8,529 nt of DNA from CBDUBU01 sp965365465 (GCA_965365465.1 CBDUBU010000168.1:1-8529); one strand, 5' to 3'. Positions 1 to 6,691 are shown, counted from the first letter of the stretch. Program-made: numbers and translations. The notes: generated by a model not told the origin, from the sequence alone.

Positions 1-513
1 CTGGCGCTGGCCTGCACCCTGATCCACCGCCCGGAACTGATCCTGCTGGACGAGCCGACCACGGGCGTCGATCCTGTTGCCCGCCGGGACTTCTGGAAGC
101 TGCTGGCGGATGTGCTCCGTTCCGGGGTAACCATCCTGATGACGACGCCCTATCTCGATGAGGCGGAGCGCTGCAGCCGGGTCGGGCTTATGGATAGCGG
201 CAAGCTGATGATCAGCGCGACGCCGGACGAGGTCAAACGGCTCGTGCAAGGCGCCGTAATCGAGGTGGTCTGCACGGAGGTGCGCCGCGCCGCGCGGGCG
301 CTGCAGGGCGTCCCGGAAGTGCAGGATATGCAGCTTTTCGGGGATCGCATGAACGTGGTCGTACGGGAGCAAGCCGCAGGGTCGGCAAGCGTGCGGGAAC
401 GGCTCGAAGCGGCCGGCATCCGGATCGAGGCCATGCGGTTCGTGCCTCCTACGCTGGAAAACGTTTTCATCTCGATGGTGCAGAACAAACAAGGCCATTT
501 GGAGGAACTGTGA
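1..513 (+). CDS. ABC exporter ATP-binding protein, NBD1 (5' truncated by window start)
   Basis: This is the C-terminal 170 residues of an ABC ATPase that powers export from the cytoplasmic face of the inner membrane. Frame 1 is open from base 1, so Walker A, the Q-loop and the signature motif lie outside the window. Visible are Walker B with catalytic Glu (LILLDE, window residues 13-18), the D-loop (TGVDP, 21-25), and a C-terminal domain (about 75-165) of the kind found in drug and lipid ABC-2 exporter ATPases, ending PTLENVFI. The H-switch is odd: TTPYLDEAE has Pro at window residue 50 (CCC at 148-150) where active ATPases normally have His. The same layout recurs in the second ATPase at 1883, so the two are paralogues and probably form a heterodimer corresponding to the two halves of fused YbhF-type proteins. 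The stop overlaps the start of the next gene by 4 bp. The family is sure; the substrate is unknown. Confidence 0.93.
   Translation: MALACTLIHRPELILLDEPTTGVDPVARRDFWKLLADVLRSGVTILMTTPYLDEAERCSRVGLMDSGKLMISATPDEVKRLVQGAVIEVVCTEVRRAARALQGVPEVQDMQLFGDRMNVVVREQAAGSASVRERLEAAGIRIEAMRFVPPTLENVFISMVQNKQGHLEEL
501..506 (+). promoter_or_regulatory. Shine-Dalgarno deciding the GTG start of the TolC-family gene
   Basis: GGAGGA lies inside the last codons of the upstream ATPase gene, 3 nt before the GTG at 510. The spacing is short, but the next in-frame start (ATG at 528) would be 21 nt away, so the GTG, overlapping the preceding TGA as GTGA, is the better choice. This implies translational coupling. 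Confidence 0.6.
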
Positions 514-1853
514 AGCAATTATTTATCATGATGCTGATGGCCGTCGCCTGCGGCAGCGCCGTTGCCCAGCCGGTGCGCGAATTGTCTCCCGAAGCAAGCA
601 TCGAACTGGCGCTCCGGCACAGCCGGGACCTGCATATCGCCAGAGATCAGGCGGAAGAATCAGCCGCTCGCTTCCGGGAAGCACGCGCCACGAGATTTCC
701 GGCGCTGACTAGCCAGGCAAGCTATCAGCGATTGAGCAGCAACATTCCGGATTTCAGCGTCACGCTGCCTTCGCTTCCAGGGGCGCCCCAGGCCGGCAAT
801 GCCGTTACGCTGGCCCCTGCCATTCTTGACCGGTATGCGCTGCAAGTGAGCGTGCAGCAGCCTGTTTTCACGGGCTTCCGGCTGGAAAATAGCATACGGG
901 CTGCCGAATGGCAGGCCGAAGCGGCTGTGCAGGGGGTCGCGCAGGCGATGGCAGACCTCGTTTTACAGGTGGAGCAGGCGTACTGGGCGCTGGTGCGGGC
1001 GCAGGCGCTGCAAGGGGTGGCGGATCTTGCCGTCGAGCAGGTAGGGGCGCATCTCCAGGATATCCTGAATATTCAGGCCAATGGCATGGCTACCAGCAGC
1101 GATGTCCTGTCGGTGCAGACCCGTCTTTCCGAGGTGCAGTTGAAGCGGGTAGAAGCAGACAACATGGCGCGGATGGCCCGGCTGAACCTGAACTTTCTCA
1201 CCGGGCTGCCGCTGGAGTCGGAGGTGAGGCCCTCGGCGGCAATCGAACCGAAGCCGCTGGCGGAACCGGTCGAGGCGCTGGTCGCGCGTGCGTTGAGCAA
1301 CCGGCCCGAACTGGCAGGGCTTGAAGCGCAGGCGCAGGCGCTGGGCGCAGGCATCGCGGTAGCAAAGTCGGGGCGCTACCCGCAGGTGTTCCTCAGTGGC
1401 GCTTACCGGTACGCCCGTCCGAACCAGTTCATTTTTCCTCCTGCCGATCAGTTCAACGGAACGTGGGATGTAGGGGTCGCCGTGTCGTTTGATCTCTGGA
1501 ACTGGGGACGCACAGGGGCGCAGGTTCAGCAGGCGCAGGCCAGACAGGACCAGGCCGAGCGCCGCCTCGAACAGATGCGCGATCTGGTGCGGCTGGAGGT
1601 GAACCGCCGCTATCTGGATGTCCAGCGCGCGCTGGAAGCCGTGCAGGTCGCCCGGCAGGGTGTTCAGGCTGCTGAGGAGTCCTACCGGGTGACGCGGCAG
1701 CGGTTTGGGCAGGGGGTTGCGCTCAACGCCGAGGTGCTCGATGCCGAAGGCGCTTTTCGGGACGCGGAAACCCGCTATCAGCAGATGCTGGCCGATTATG
1801 CCGTTGCCCGCGCTGAACTCCGTCATGCCGTCGGAAACAGTCCTGCTCCCTGA
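510..1853 (+). CDS. TolC-family outer-membrane efflux channel
   Basis: This protein of 447 aa (typical family length) should form the trimeric outer-membrane and periplasmic tunnel for the ABC exporter encoded around it. The N-terminus is a signal peptide: a short basic start, a hydrophobic stretch (residues 4-15), and a likely signal peptidase I site after AVA (17-19). An alternative is lipidation at Cys14 (sequence AVAC, a poor lipobox), as in OprM-like channels. Two long alpha-helical, Ala/Gln/Glu/Arg-rich halves follow (about 27-235 and 250-440), the internal duplication typical of TolC. Family landmarks are SNRPEL (263-268), GRYPQVFLSG (288-297) and SFDLWNWGR (326-334). The start is GTG, with GGAGGA just upstream and a 4-bp overlap with the upstream ATPase gene. 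Its place between the two ATPase genes is unusual and ties it to this exporter rather than to a general pool of channels. Family assignment is firm; the cargo cannot be read from the sequence. Confidence 0.95.
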   Translation: MKQLFIMMLMAVACGSAVAQPVRELSPEASIELALRHSRDLHIARDQAEESAARFREARATRFPALTSQASYQRLSSNIPDFSVTLPSLPGAPQAGNAVTLAPAILDRYALQVSVQQPVFTGFRLENSIRAAEWQAEAAVQGVAQAMADLVLQVEQAYWALVRAQALQGVADLAVEQVGAHLQDILNIQANGMATSSDVLSVQTRLSEVQLKRVEADNMARMARLNLNFLTGLPLESEVRPSAAIEPKPLAEPVEALVARALSNRPELAGLEAQAQALGAGIAVAKSGRYPQVFLSGAYRYARPNQFIFPPADQFNGTWDVGVAVSFDLWNWGRTGAQVQQAQARQDQAERRLEQMRDLVRLEVNRRYLDVQRALEAVQVARQGVQAAEESYRVTRQRFGQGVALNAEVLDAEGAFRDAETRYQQMLADYAVARAELRHAVGNSPAP

Positions 1854-1882
1854 TTCTTTTCGAGCCTTGAAGGAAAGAGCAC

Positions 1883-2833
1883 ATGGAATACGCCATTGAC
1901 GTGAAAAGCCTGACGCGCACCTTCGGGGATTTTGTCGCCGTGGATGATGTTTCCTTTCAGGTGCAGCGAGGGGCCATCTTCGGGTTCCTGGGCGCCAACG
2001 GAGCCGGCAAGTCCACCACGATTCGTATGCTCTGCGGGCTGCTGGCGCCCACGTCGGGAACGGCGCTTGTCGGAGGGTATGACGTGGCGACCGAGCCGGA
2101 GCAGGTAAAGCAGGTGATCGGATACATGTCGCAGCGCTTCTCGCTCTACGACGACCTGACGGTTCTTGAAAATCTCCGCTTTTTCGGCGGGGCCTACGGG
2201 CTTTCAAACAGCAGGCTGCGCGAACGCATCCGGTGGGCGCTTGCCACGGTCGGGCTGGAAGGACAGGAGCGCCGCATGACCGGAACGCTGCCTGTCGGCT
2301 GGAAACAACGGCTTGCGCTGGGCAGCGCCGTGCTGCACGAGCCGCGCATCCTCTTTCTCGACGAACCGACCGCCGGCGTCGATCCGGTGGCGCGTCGGCA
2401 GTTCTGGGATCTCATTCACGAACTGTCGTCGCAGGGCATCACGGTGCTCGTCACGACCCATTATCTCGATGAAGCGGAGTACTGCGAGCATATCGTGCTG
2501 ATGCAGGCCGGGCGCGTCATCGCCGACGGCACGCCGCACGCCCTGAAAACGCGCTACATCACAGCGACCCTGCTCGAAGTCGTTTGCAGCGATCCGGTGG
2601 CAGCCCTGGAGCGGCTCCAGCAGCAACCGCAGGTGCTCGAGGTCTCGCTGTTCGGAACGCGCCTCCACGTGGGCGTCGATATGGAAGGCAGCGAAGAAGC
2701 CCGGCGGTGGCTGCGGTCCTTTCTGGAGCAGTCCGGGCTGCACGTCGCTTACCTCGACGCAATTGTGCCTACCCTGGAAGATGTATTCATTTACCTGAGC
2801 GAACACGCAAAGGCCATCCCGGCATCCTCATGA
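1883..2833 (+). CDS. ABC exporter ATP-binding protein, NBD2 (YbhF C-terminal-half type)
   Basis: This complete 316-aa ABC ATPase drives transport through the ABC-2 permeases encoded just downstream. Visible motifs are Walker A GANGAGKST (37-45), Q-loop Gln84 in YMSQRFSLYDD, Walker B RILFLDE (155-161), D-loop AGVDP (164-168) and H-switch His193 in VTTHYLDEAE. The signature motif is non-canonical, LPVGWKQR (136-143) instead of LSGGQ/LSGGMKQR; I recall similar LP-G-KQR forms in the second ATPase half of YbhF/RbbA-type proteins. A C-terminal regulatory-type domain (about 226-306, ending PTLEDVFIYL) parallels that of the ATPase at the window start. The ATG has AAGGA (1870-1874) 8 nt upstream and lies 29 bp after the channel gene. 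The TGA overlaps the permease ATG (ATGA), so the two are translationally coupled. It probably pairs with the upstream ATPase as a heterodimer. Confidence 0.96.
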   Translation: MEYAIDVKSLTRTFGDFVAVDDVSFQVQRGAIFGFLGANGAGKSTTIRMLCGLLAPTSGTALVGGYDVATEPEQVKQVIGYMSQRFSLYDDLTVLENLRFFGGAYGLSNSRLRERIRWALATVGLEGQERRMTGTLPVGWKQRLALGSAVLHEPRILFLDEPTAGVDPVARRQFWDLIHELSSQGITVLVTTHYLDEAEYCEHIVLMQAGRVIADGTPHALKTRYITATLLEVVCSDPVAALERLQQQPQVLEVSLFGTRLHVGVDMEGSEEARRWLRSFLEQSGLHVAYLDAIVPTLEDVFIYLSEHAKAIPASS

Positions 2834-3951
2834 ATCTGGCGCGCATCAAACCGGTCATTGTCAAGGAGTTCAGGCAGATCCGGCGGGATAAACGGACGCT
2901 GGGGATTCTCATATTCGTGCCTGCCTTCTTGCTGGTCATGTATGGCTATGCGCTGGACCTGGATGTGAAGCATGTTCCTGCCATCGTCTATGACGCCGAC
3001 AACAGCCGGGCCAGCCGGGACTTCCTCGACCACTTTTTCCTGGGCGGCCATTCCGAATATTTTGATCGTGTCGCTACGGTGAACGATGCCCGGACGGTGG
3101 ATGAGATGCTGGCAGATGGGCGTGTCACGGTGGCGCTGGTCATCCCGCACGACTTTTCGGAGAAACTGCACGCCGGAAAACAGGCCCATGTGCAGGTTCT
3201 GGTCAACGGGATCATGGCGAGCACCGCCGCCACGGTGACGGGCTATGTCGATGCGATCACACAGCAGTATTCGTTGCAACGCATACAGGCAGGCGCCGCG
3301 ACCCGCCCTGTCGCCTATGAGCCGCGCGTCTGGTACAACTCGGAGTTGAAAAGCGTGCGTTTTTTAATTCCGGGACTGGTCGCGTTTCTCCTCATGATCG
3401 TTACCGTGGTGGCAACGACGCTTTCGGTGGTGCGGGAGCGTGAACTGGGGTCGATGGAACAGCTCATGGTTTCTCCGTTGTATCCGGGCGAACTGATCGT
3501 CGGCAAGCTCGTGCCGTATGCCCTGATCATGATGGTCGCTACGGCGCTGGTGCTGGCCTCCGCGTATGTGCTGTTCGGGATGCCCATTCGCGGCAGTTAT
3601 TTTCTGCTGTTCATCGCTGCCCTGCTGTACCTCTGCGGGGCGCTCGGCATGGGACTGCTCATCTCGACGCTGGTCCGGACGCAGGAAGTGGCGTTTCTGC
3701 TGGCCTCCATTATCTCCCTGCTCCCGACGTTCATCCTTTCCGGCTTTGTTTTTCCTATCTCGAATATGCCGGTGGTTATTCAGGCTGTCACGTACATCGT
3801 ACCGGCCCGTTACTTCCTGGTGGTGTTGCGCGGAATCATGCTGAAAGGGGTGGGGCTGGAATCGTTCGGCGATCAGTTTCTTTTCCTGGCCGGTTTTGCC
3901 GCGCTGATGCTGGTGGCCGGTACGGTGCGCCTCAAGAAAATCATGGGCTGA
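2830..3951 (+). CDS. ABC-2 type exporter permease, subunit 1 (YbhS/YbhR/YhhJ-like)
   Basis: This 373-aa inner-membrane protein forms half of the transmembrane pathway. It has an amphipathic, basic N-terminus (VKEFRQIRRDKR, 11-22), a first membrane helix (about 24-42), a large extracytoplasmic domain (about 43-177), and then five more helices (about 178-200, 223-249, 256-281, 287-309, 348-366), the ABC2_membrane_3 layout. Family landmarks are RVWYNSELKS (166-175) before helix 2, the cytoplasmic stretch RERELGSMEQLMVSPL (202-217) and LSGFVFPISNMP (303-314). The frame is open further upstream to an ATG at 2584, but that start would overlap the ATPase gene by 250 bp. The ATG at 2830, in an ATGA overlap with the ATPase stop, fits the family N-terminus. 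No clear Shine-Dalgarno is seen, which agrees with translational coupling. It is a paralogue of the following gene and probably heterodimerises with its product. Confidence 0.95.
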   Translation: MNLARIKPVIVKEFRQIRRDKRTLGILIFVPAFLLVMYGYALDLDVKHVPAIVYDADNSRASRDFLDHFFLGGHSEYFDRVATVNDARTVDEMLADGRVTVALVIPHDFSEKLHAGKQAHVQVLVNGIMASTAATVTGYVDAITQQYSLQRIQAGAATRPVAYEPRVWYNSELKSVRFLIPGLVAFLLMIVTVVATTLSVVRERELGSMEQLMVSPLYPGELIVGKLVPYALIMMVATALVLASAYVLFGMPIRGSYFLLFIAALLYLCGALGMGLLISTLVRTQEVAFLLASIISLLPTFILSGFVFPISNMPVVIQAVTYIVPARYFLVVLRGIMLKGVGLESFGDQFLFLAGFAALMLVAGTVRLKKIMG

Positions 3952-3954
3952 GAG

Positions 3955-5082
3955 ATGCGCGGAACGAGAAACATCATCGTCAAGGAATTCCTGCAACTCC
4001 GGCGCGACCCGGTGCGGCTCCGCATGATGCTGCTGATGCCGGTGCTCCAGTTGATTCTCCTCGGCTACGCCGCCAACCTGGACGTGAAGGAAATTCCGAT
4101 GGTCGTCCATGACATGGACCATAGCGCCGAGAGCCGCGCCCTGGTAAGCCGGTTTCTCAGTTCCGGTTATTATCTGTTGAACAGTCACGTCGAAGCCGCT
4201 GCGGAAGTCGATAGGGCGCTGGCGCGCGGCGACGCCGGCTTTGCGCTGGTAATCCCGCGCGGTTTCGGGGAAAAGGTGCTTGCCGGGCAGCCCGCGCCGT
4301 TGCAGACCATCACAGACGGCTCGGATGCGGCTTTTGCCGCGAGAAGCGTGAATTATGCCGGCATGATCGTGCAGGAGTACGCCCGGAATATCCTGATCGA
4401 GCGTGCTTCCTATGCCGGGCGTCCTGTTCCGCAGGCAGGCGTCGTGGCGCGTACGCGGGTCTGGTATAATCCGGAACTCGACAGCCACTGGTTTCTGGTG
4501 CCCGGCATCCTGGCGCTGGTGCTGATGATCATTACGATGCTCGGCACGGCAATGGGGGTGGTGCGGGAGAAAGAGATCGGCACCCTGGAGCAGCTCAGCG
4601 TTACTCCCATCCGGCCTTACCAGTTGATCCTGGGCAAGCTCATCCCGAACGCCTCGGTCGGCGCGGTCGTGGTAGTGCTGGTGCTGGTGGTCATCCGGCT
4701 GGTTTTCAACATTCCGATTCGCGGCAGCCTGTTTTTGCTGTTTTTCCTTTCGGGTCTGTTTCTGATCACGATGCAGGGCCTGGGTCTTTTCATCTCGACC
4801 GTGTCGCGCACGCAGCAGCAGGCCATGATGTCGGCCATGTTTTTCGTTCTGATTCCGATGTTGTTGCTCTCCGGCTTTGTCTTTCCCATTGAAAATATGC
4901 CCCGTGTGATCCAGTGGCTGACCTATGCCATCCCCCTGCGGTATTTCTTTGTCATCCTCCGGGGCATCTTTCTGAAGGGGGTAGGGCTTGAAGTCCTGTG
5001 GGACGAAACCCTGGCCTTGCTTGCCTTTGCCGTGATCGTGCTGGGCCTGAGTGTGCTGCGTTTCCGCAAACGGCTGGGATGA
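3955..5082 (+). CDS. ABC-2 type exporter permease, subunit 2 (YbhS/YbhR/YhhJ-like)
   Basis: This 375-aa inner-membrane protein is the second half of the exporter channel. It matches the preceding permease block for block: basic N-terminus IIVKEFLQLRRDP (7-19), helix 1 (about 23-41), an extracytoplasmic domain (about 42-178), RVWYNPELDS (168-177), helices at about 179-201, 226-250, 257-280, 288-311 and 350-367, cytoplasmic REKEIGTLEQLSVTPI (204-219) and LSGFVFPIENMP (305-316). The ATG is 3 bp after the preceding stop, so re-initiation or coupling is likely. It is the last gene of the exporter operon; a strong terminator-like hairpin begins 24 bp after its stop. Two divergent permeases together with two divergent ATPases suggest an obligate asymmetric exporter. 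The substrate (drug, lipid or other hydrophobic compound) is not evident. Confidence 0.95.
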   Translation: MRGTRNIIVKEFLQLRRDPVRLRMMLLMPVLQLILLGYAANLDVKEIPMVVHDMDHSAESRALVSRFLSSGYYLLNSHVEAAAEVDRALARGDAGFALVIPRGFGEKVLAGQPAPLQTITDGSDAAFAARSVNYAGMIVQEYARNILIERASYAGRPVPQAGVVARTRVWYNPELDSHWFLVPGILALVLMIITMLGTAMGVVREKEIGTLEQLSVTPIRPYQLILGKLIPNASVGAVVVVLVLVVIRLVFNIPIRGSLFLLFFLSGLFLITMQGLGLFISTVSRTQQQAMMSAMFFVLIPMLLLSGFVFPIENMPRVIQWLTYAIPLRYFFVILRGIFLKGVGLEVLWDETLALLAFAVIVLGLSVLRFRKRLG

Positions 5083-5106
5083 GGGTTGAGGCAGGCTCTT
5101 TGTCGC

Positions 5107-5156
5107 GCCGCCGGATTGCAGGACGCGCCATGCAACCCGGCGGCTTCGTTTTCGTT
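5107..5156 (+). terminator. Rho-independent terminator closing the exporter operon
   Basis: A perfect 8-bp GC stem (GCCGCCGG at 5107-5114 with CCGGCGGC at 5137-5144) continues, after one A/C mismatch, into a 5-bp stem (TTGCA 5116-5120 with TGCAA 5131-5135) around a 10-nt loop. The T-rich run TTCGTTTTCGTT follows at 5145-5156. The position 24 bp after the last permease gene fits the end of the operon. Read-through into the DoxX-like gene remains possible because the T tract is interrupted. Confidence 0.75.
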
Positions 5157-5184
5157 AGCGCTTTCAGGTTAAGCAATCACCAAT

Positions 5185-5190
5185 GGGGGA
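5185..5190 (+). promoter_or_regulatory. Shine-Dalgarno deciding the start of the DoxX-like gene
   Basis: GGGGGA ends 8 nt before the ATG at 5199. This favours 5199 over the far-upstream in-frame ATG at 4998, which lies inside the permease gene, and over the ATG at 5214. No convincing promoter is visible between the terminator and this site. Confidence 0.55.
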
Positions 5191-5198
5191 CCGTATGC

Positions 5199-5645
5199 AT
5201 GTTGATCGATGAAATGGATCGCCGGCTTGCAGGCTGGATGGACAAATACGGTCATTTTCTGCTGCGCATCTCCCTCGCGGTGATCTTTATCTGGTTTGGA
5301 CTGCTGAAACCGCTTGGGATGAGTCCTGCGGAGGACCTTGTCAAGGAGACGGTATACTGGTTTCCGCCGGAGATTTTCTTTCCGCTGCTTGGTTGGTGGG
5401 AGGTGGCTATCGGCGTCGGGCTGCTTTTCAGGCCGCTCATCCGCGTTGCGCTGTTTCTGCTTTTCCTCCAGATGCCGGGGACGCTGCTGCCGCTCTTCCT
5501 GCGCCCTGAGGCGTGTTTCACCTCGATCCCCTTCGGCCTGACACTCGAAGGGCAGTACGTCATCAAGAATATGGTCCTCATCAGCGCTGCCATCGTGGTC
5601 GGCGGCACGGTGCGCCGCTCCAGAAGGGACCCGCGCCTGGAGTGA
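5199..5645 (+). CDS. Small four-helix membrane protein, DoxX/DUF417 (YkgB)-like
   Basis: This 148-aa protein is predicted to lie in the inner membrane, with four hydrophobic segments at about 20-37, 60-77, 80-100 and 120-137 and a basic cytoplasmic tail (RRSRRDPR, 139-146). The first helix carries RISLAVIFIWFGLLKPLG (23-40), the Arg-plus-FGLLK pattern typical of DoxX and the related DUF417/YkgB proteins. The second helix, LGWWEVAIGVGLLF (64-77), matches the E-hxxGhhL motif of DoxX. Helix 4 begins after EGQYVIKN (117-124). DoxX-superfamily proteins are poorly characterised; some take part in redox or thiosulfate chemistry, and no role can be assigned here. The start is chosen by the GGGGGA 8 nt upstream. 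It sits between a terminator and queG (42-bp gap), so it may be the first gene of a short DoxX-queG transcript. Exact family is moderately sure; the membrane topology is clearer. Confidence 0.75.
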   Translation: MLIDEMDRRLAGWMDKYGHFLLRISLAVIFIWFGLLKPLGMSPAEDLVKETVYWFPPEIFFPLLGWWEVAIGVGLLFRPLIRVALFLLFLQMPGTLLPLFLRPEACFTSIPFGLTLEGQYVIKNMVLISAAIVVGGTVRRSRRDPRLE

Positions 5646-5687
5646 GGGCGTTTCTCCCCTTTTGCACCCATCATTCATGGCACCGTA

Positions 5688-6665
5688 ATGCCCGGTTTCG
5701 ACAGGCAGGCGCAGGAAAAGCTGGCGCGTGAAACGAAAGCCGAAGCGGCGCGCCTCGGCTTTGATGCCTGCGGCATTTCCCGCGCCGAAAGGCTGGACGA
5801 AGAAGCATTTCGCCTGGAAGCCTGGCTCCGGGGAGGCCATCAGGCAAGCATGGCCTGGATGGAACGGAACTTCGAGAAACGAATCGACCCGACGGCGCTC
5901 GTCGAAGGGGCGCGTTCCGTGATCTCGGTATTGCAAAACTATTATCAACCCGTTGAACCGGTCCCCGCAGAAAACACAGGCAAGATCAGCCGCTACGCCT
6001 GGGGCGACGACTACCACGAGGTCATGAAGGAAAAGCTGTTTGCGCTTTTCAACTGGCTCGATGAGCGGGCAGGGGGGATCAGCGGACGCGCCTTCGTGGA
6101 TTCGGCGCCGGTCATGGACAAAGCCTGGGCGCAGCGCAGCGGGCTGGGCTGGCAGGGCAAGCACACCAACCTCATCAACCGCAAGCTGGGTTCCTGGTTT
6201 TTCATCGGCGAACTCATCGTAGACATCCGTCTCGAACCGGATGGTCCTGTGCCGGACTACTGTGGTTCCTGCACGCGCTGCATCGATGCCTGCCCGACCG
6301 ATGCCATCTTTCGCCCGTATGCCGTCGATGCCAACCGCTGCATCTCCTATCTCACGATCGAGCATCGCGGCCCTGTCCCGGAGGAACGCCATGCACAGAT
6401 GGGAAACTGGATCTTCGGCTGTGACATCTGCCAGGACGTGTGCCCCTGGAACAAGTTCAAAAAACCGACGCGGGAGCCGCGATACCTTCCCCGCGCCGGG
6501 GCAACAGATACTGATCTGGAAGAATGGGCTGAACTGGATCTGGAGGAGTTCCGCCGCCGCTTTCGCAAAAACCCCGTCAAACGCGCAAAATATGAAGGGT
6601 TCGTTCGCAACGTGCGCATTGCCCTGGCAAACCGGCAGGGTGAAAAGTTTCAGGACAACGGCTGA
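5688..6665 (+). CDS. queG: tRNA epoxyqueuosine(34) reductase QueG
   Basis: This cytoplasmic enzyme reduces epoxyqueuosine to queuosine at the wobble position 34 of GUN-anticodon tRNAs (Asp, Asn, His, Tyr), using cobalamin and two [4Fe-4S] clusters. The protein has 325 aa. The N-terminal cobalamin-binding part (about 10-185) includes SRYAWGDDYH (101-110) and the conserved block VDSAPVMDKAWAQRSGLGWQ (137-156), which holds the Asp residues usual at the active site. The ferredoxin-like part has all eight cluster cysteines: C192, C195, C198, C202, C218, C245, C248 and C252 (CGSCTRCIDAC and CDICQDVCPWN). It ends soon after GFVRNVRIALANR (304-316), so it lacks the longer C-terminal HEAT-like extension of the E. 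coli enzyme (about 380 aa); short versions are common elsewhere. The ATG has no evident Shine-Dalgarno. Its neighbours have no visible link to queuosine. The assignment is firm. Confidence 0.96.
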   Translation: MPGFDRQAQEKLARETKAEAARLGFDACGISRAERLDEEAFRLEAWLRGGHQASMAWMERNFEKRIDPTALVEGARSVISVLQNYYQPVEPVPAENTGKISRYAWGDDYHEVMKEKLFALFNWLDERAGGISGRAFVDSAPVMDKAWAQRSGLGWQGKHTNLINRKLGSWFFIGELIVDIRLEPDGPVPDYCGSCTRCIDACPTDAIFRPYAVDANRCISYLTIEHRGPVPEERHAQMGNWIFGCDICQDVCPWNKFKKPTREPRYLPRAGATDTDLEEWAELDLEEFRRRFRKNPVKRAKYEGFVRNVRIALANRQGEKFQDNG

Positions 6666-6691
6666 CCGCCTGCCTGGAGGCGGACAGGCAG
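6666..6691. repeat. Compact palindromic element with two competing hairpins
   Basis: Directly after the queG stop codon there are two overlapping inverted repeats. CCGCCT (6666-6671) pairs with AGGCGG (6678-6683) around a 6-nt loop. CTGCCTG (6670-6676) pairs with CAGGCAG (6685-6691) around an 8-nt loop. The two stems share bases and cannot form together. No T tract follows, so it is not a standard terminator. Such CCTGCCTG/CAGGCAGG palindromes often occur as dispersed REP-like repeats; only one copy is seen in this window, so the repeat label is an inference. It may act as an RNA 3'-end stabiliser or a Rho-independent-like pause. Confidence 0.45.

Noticed and set aside
112..114. GTG at 112 as a start for a short 133-aa protein
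   Set aside because: The frame stays open to base 1 and encodes Walker B and the D-loop before this point, so the gene is truncated by the window and does not start here.
963..2207. Long open frame on the - strand (414 codons) across the TolC-family gene and the start of NBD2
   Set aside because: It is antisense to two genes with clear family motifs, its translation is Arg/Pro/His-rich with no recognisable domain, and long antisense frames are expected in GC-rich coding DNA.
2584..2829. Upstream extension of the first permease to an ATG at 2584
   Set aside because: It would overlap the NBD2 gene by 250 bp, and the extension is Arg/Ala/Gly-rich with no family counterpart. The ATGA overlap at 2830 gives the usual permease N-terminus.
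3364..4488. Long open frame on the - strand (374 codons) across the two permease genes
   Set aside because: It is His/Arg/Gln-rich, a mirror of hydrophobic permease codons, with no domain signal and no promoter or ribosome binding site.
4668..4693. GTG/CTG-rich tract as a possible tandem repeat
   Set aside because: It is simply Val/Leu codons of a membrane helix in the second permease.
4998..5198. Upstream extension of the DoxX-like gene to an ATG at 4998
   Set aside because: It would run through the end of the permease gene and through the terminator hairpin. A good Shine-Dalgarno precedes the ATG at 5199.
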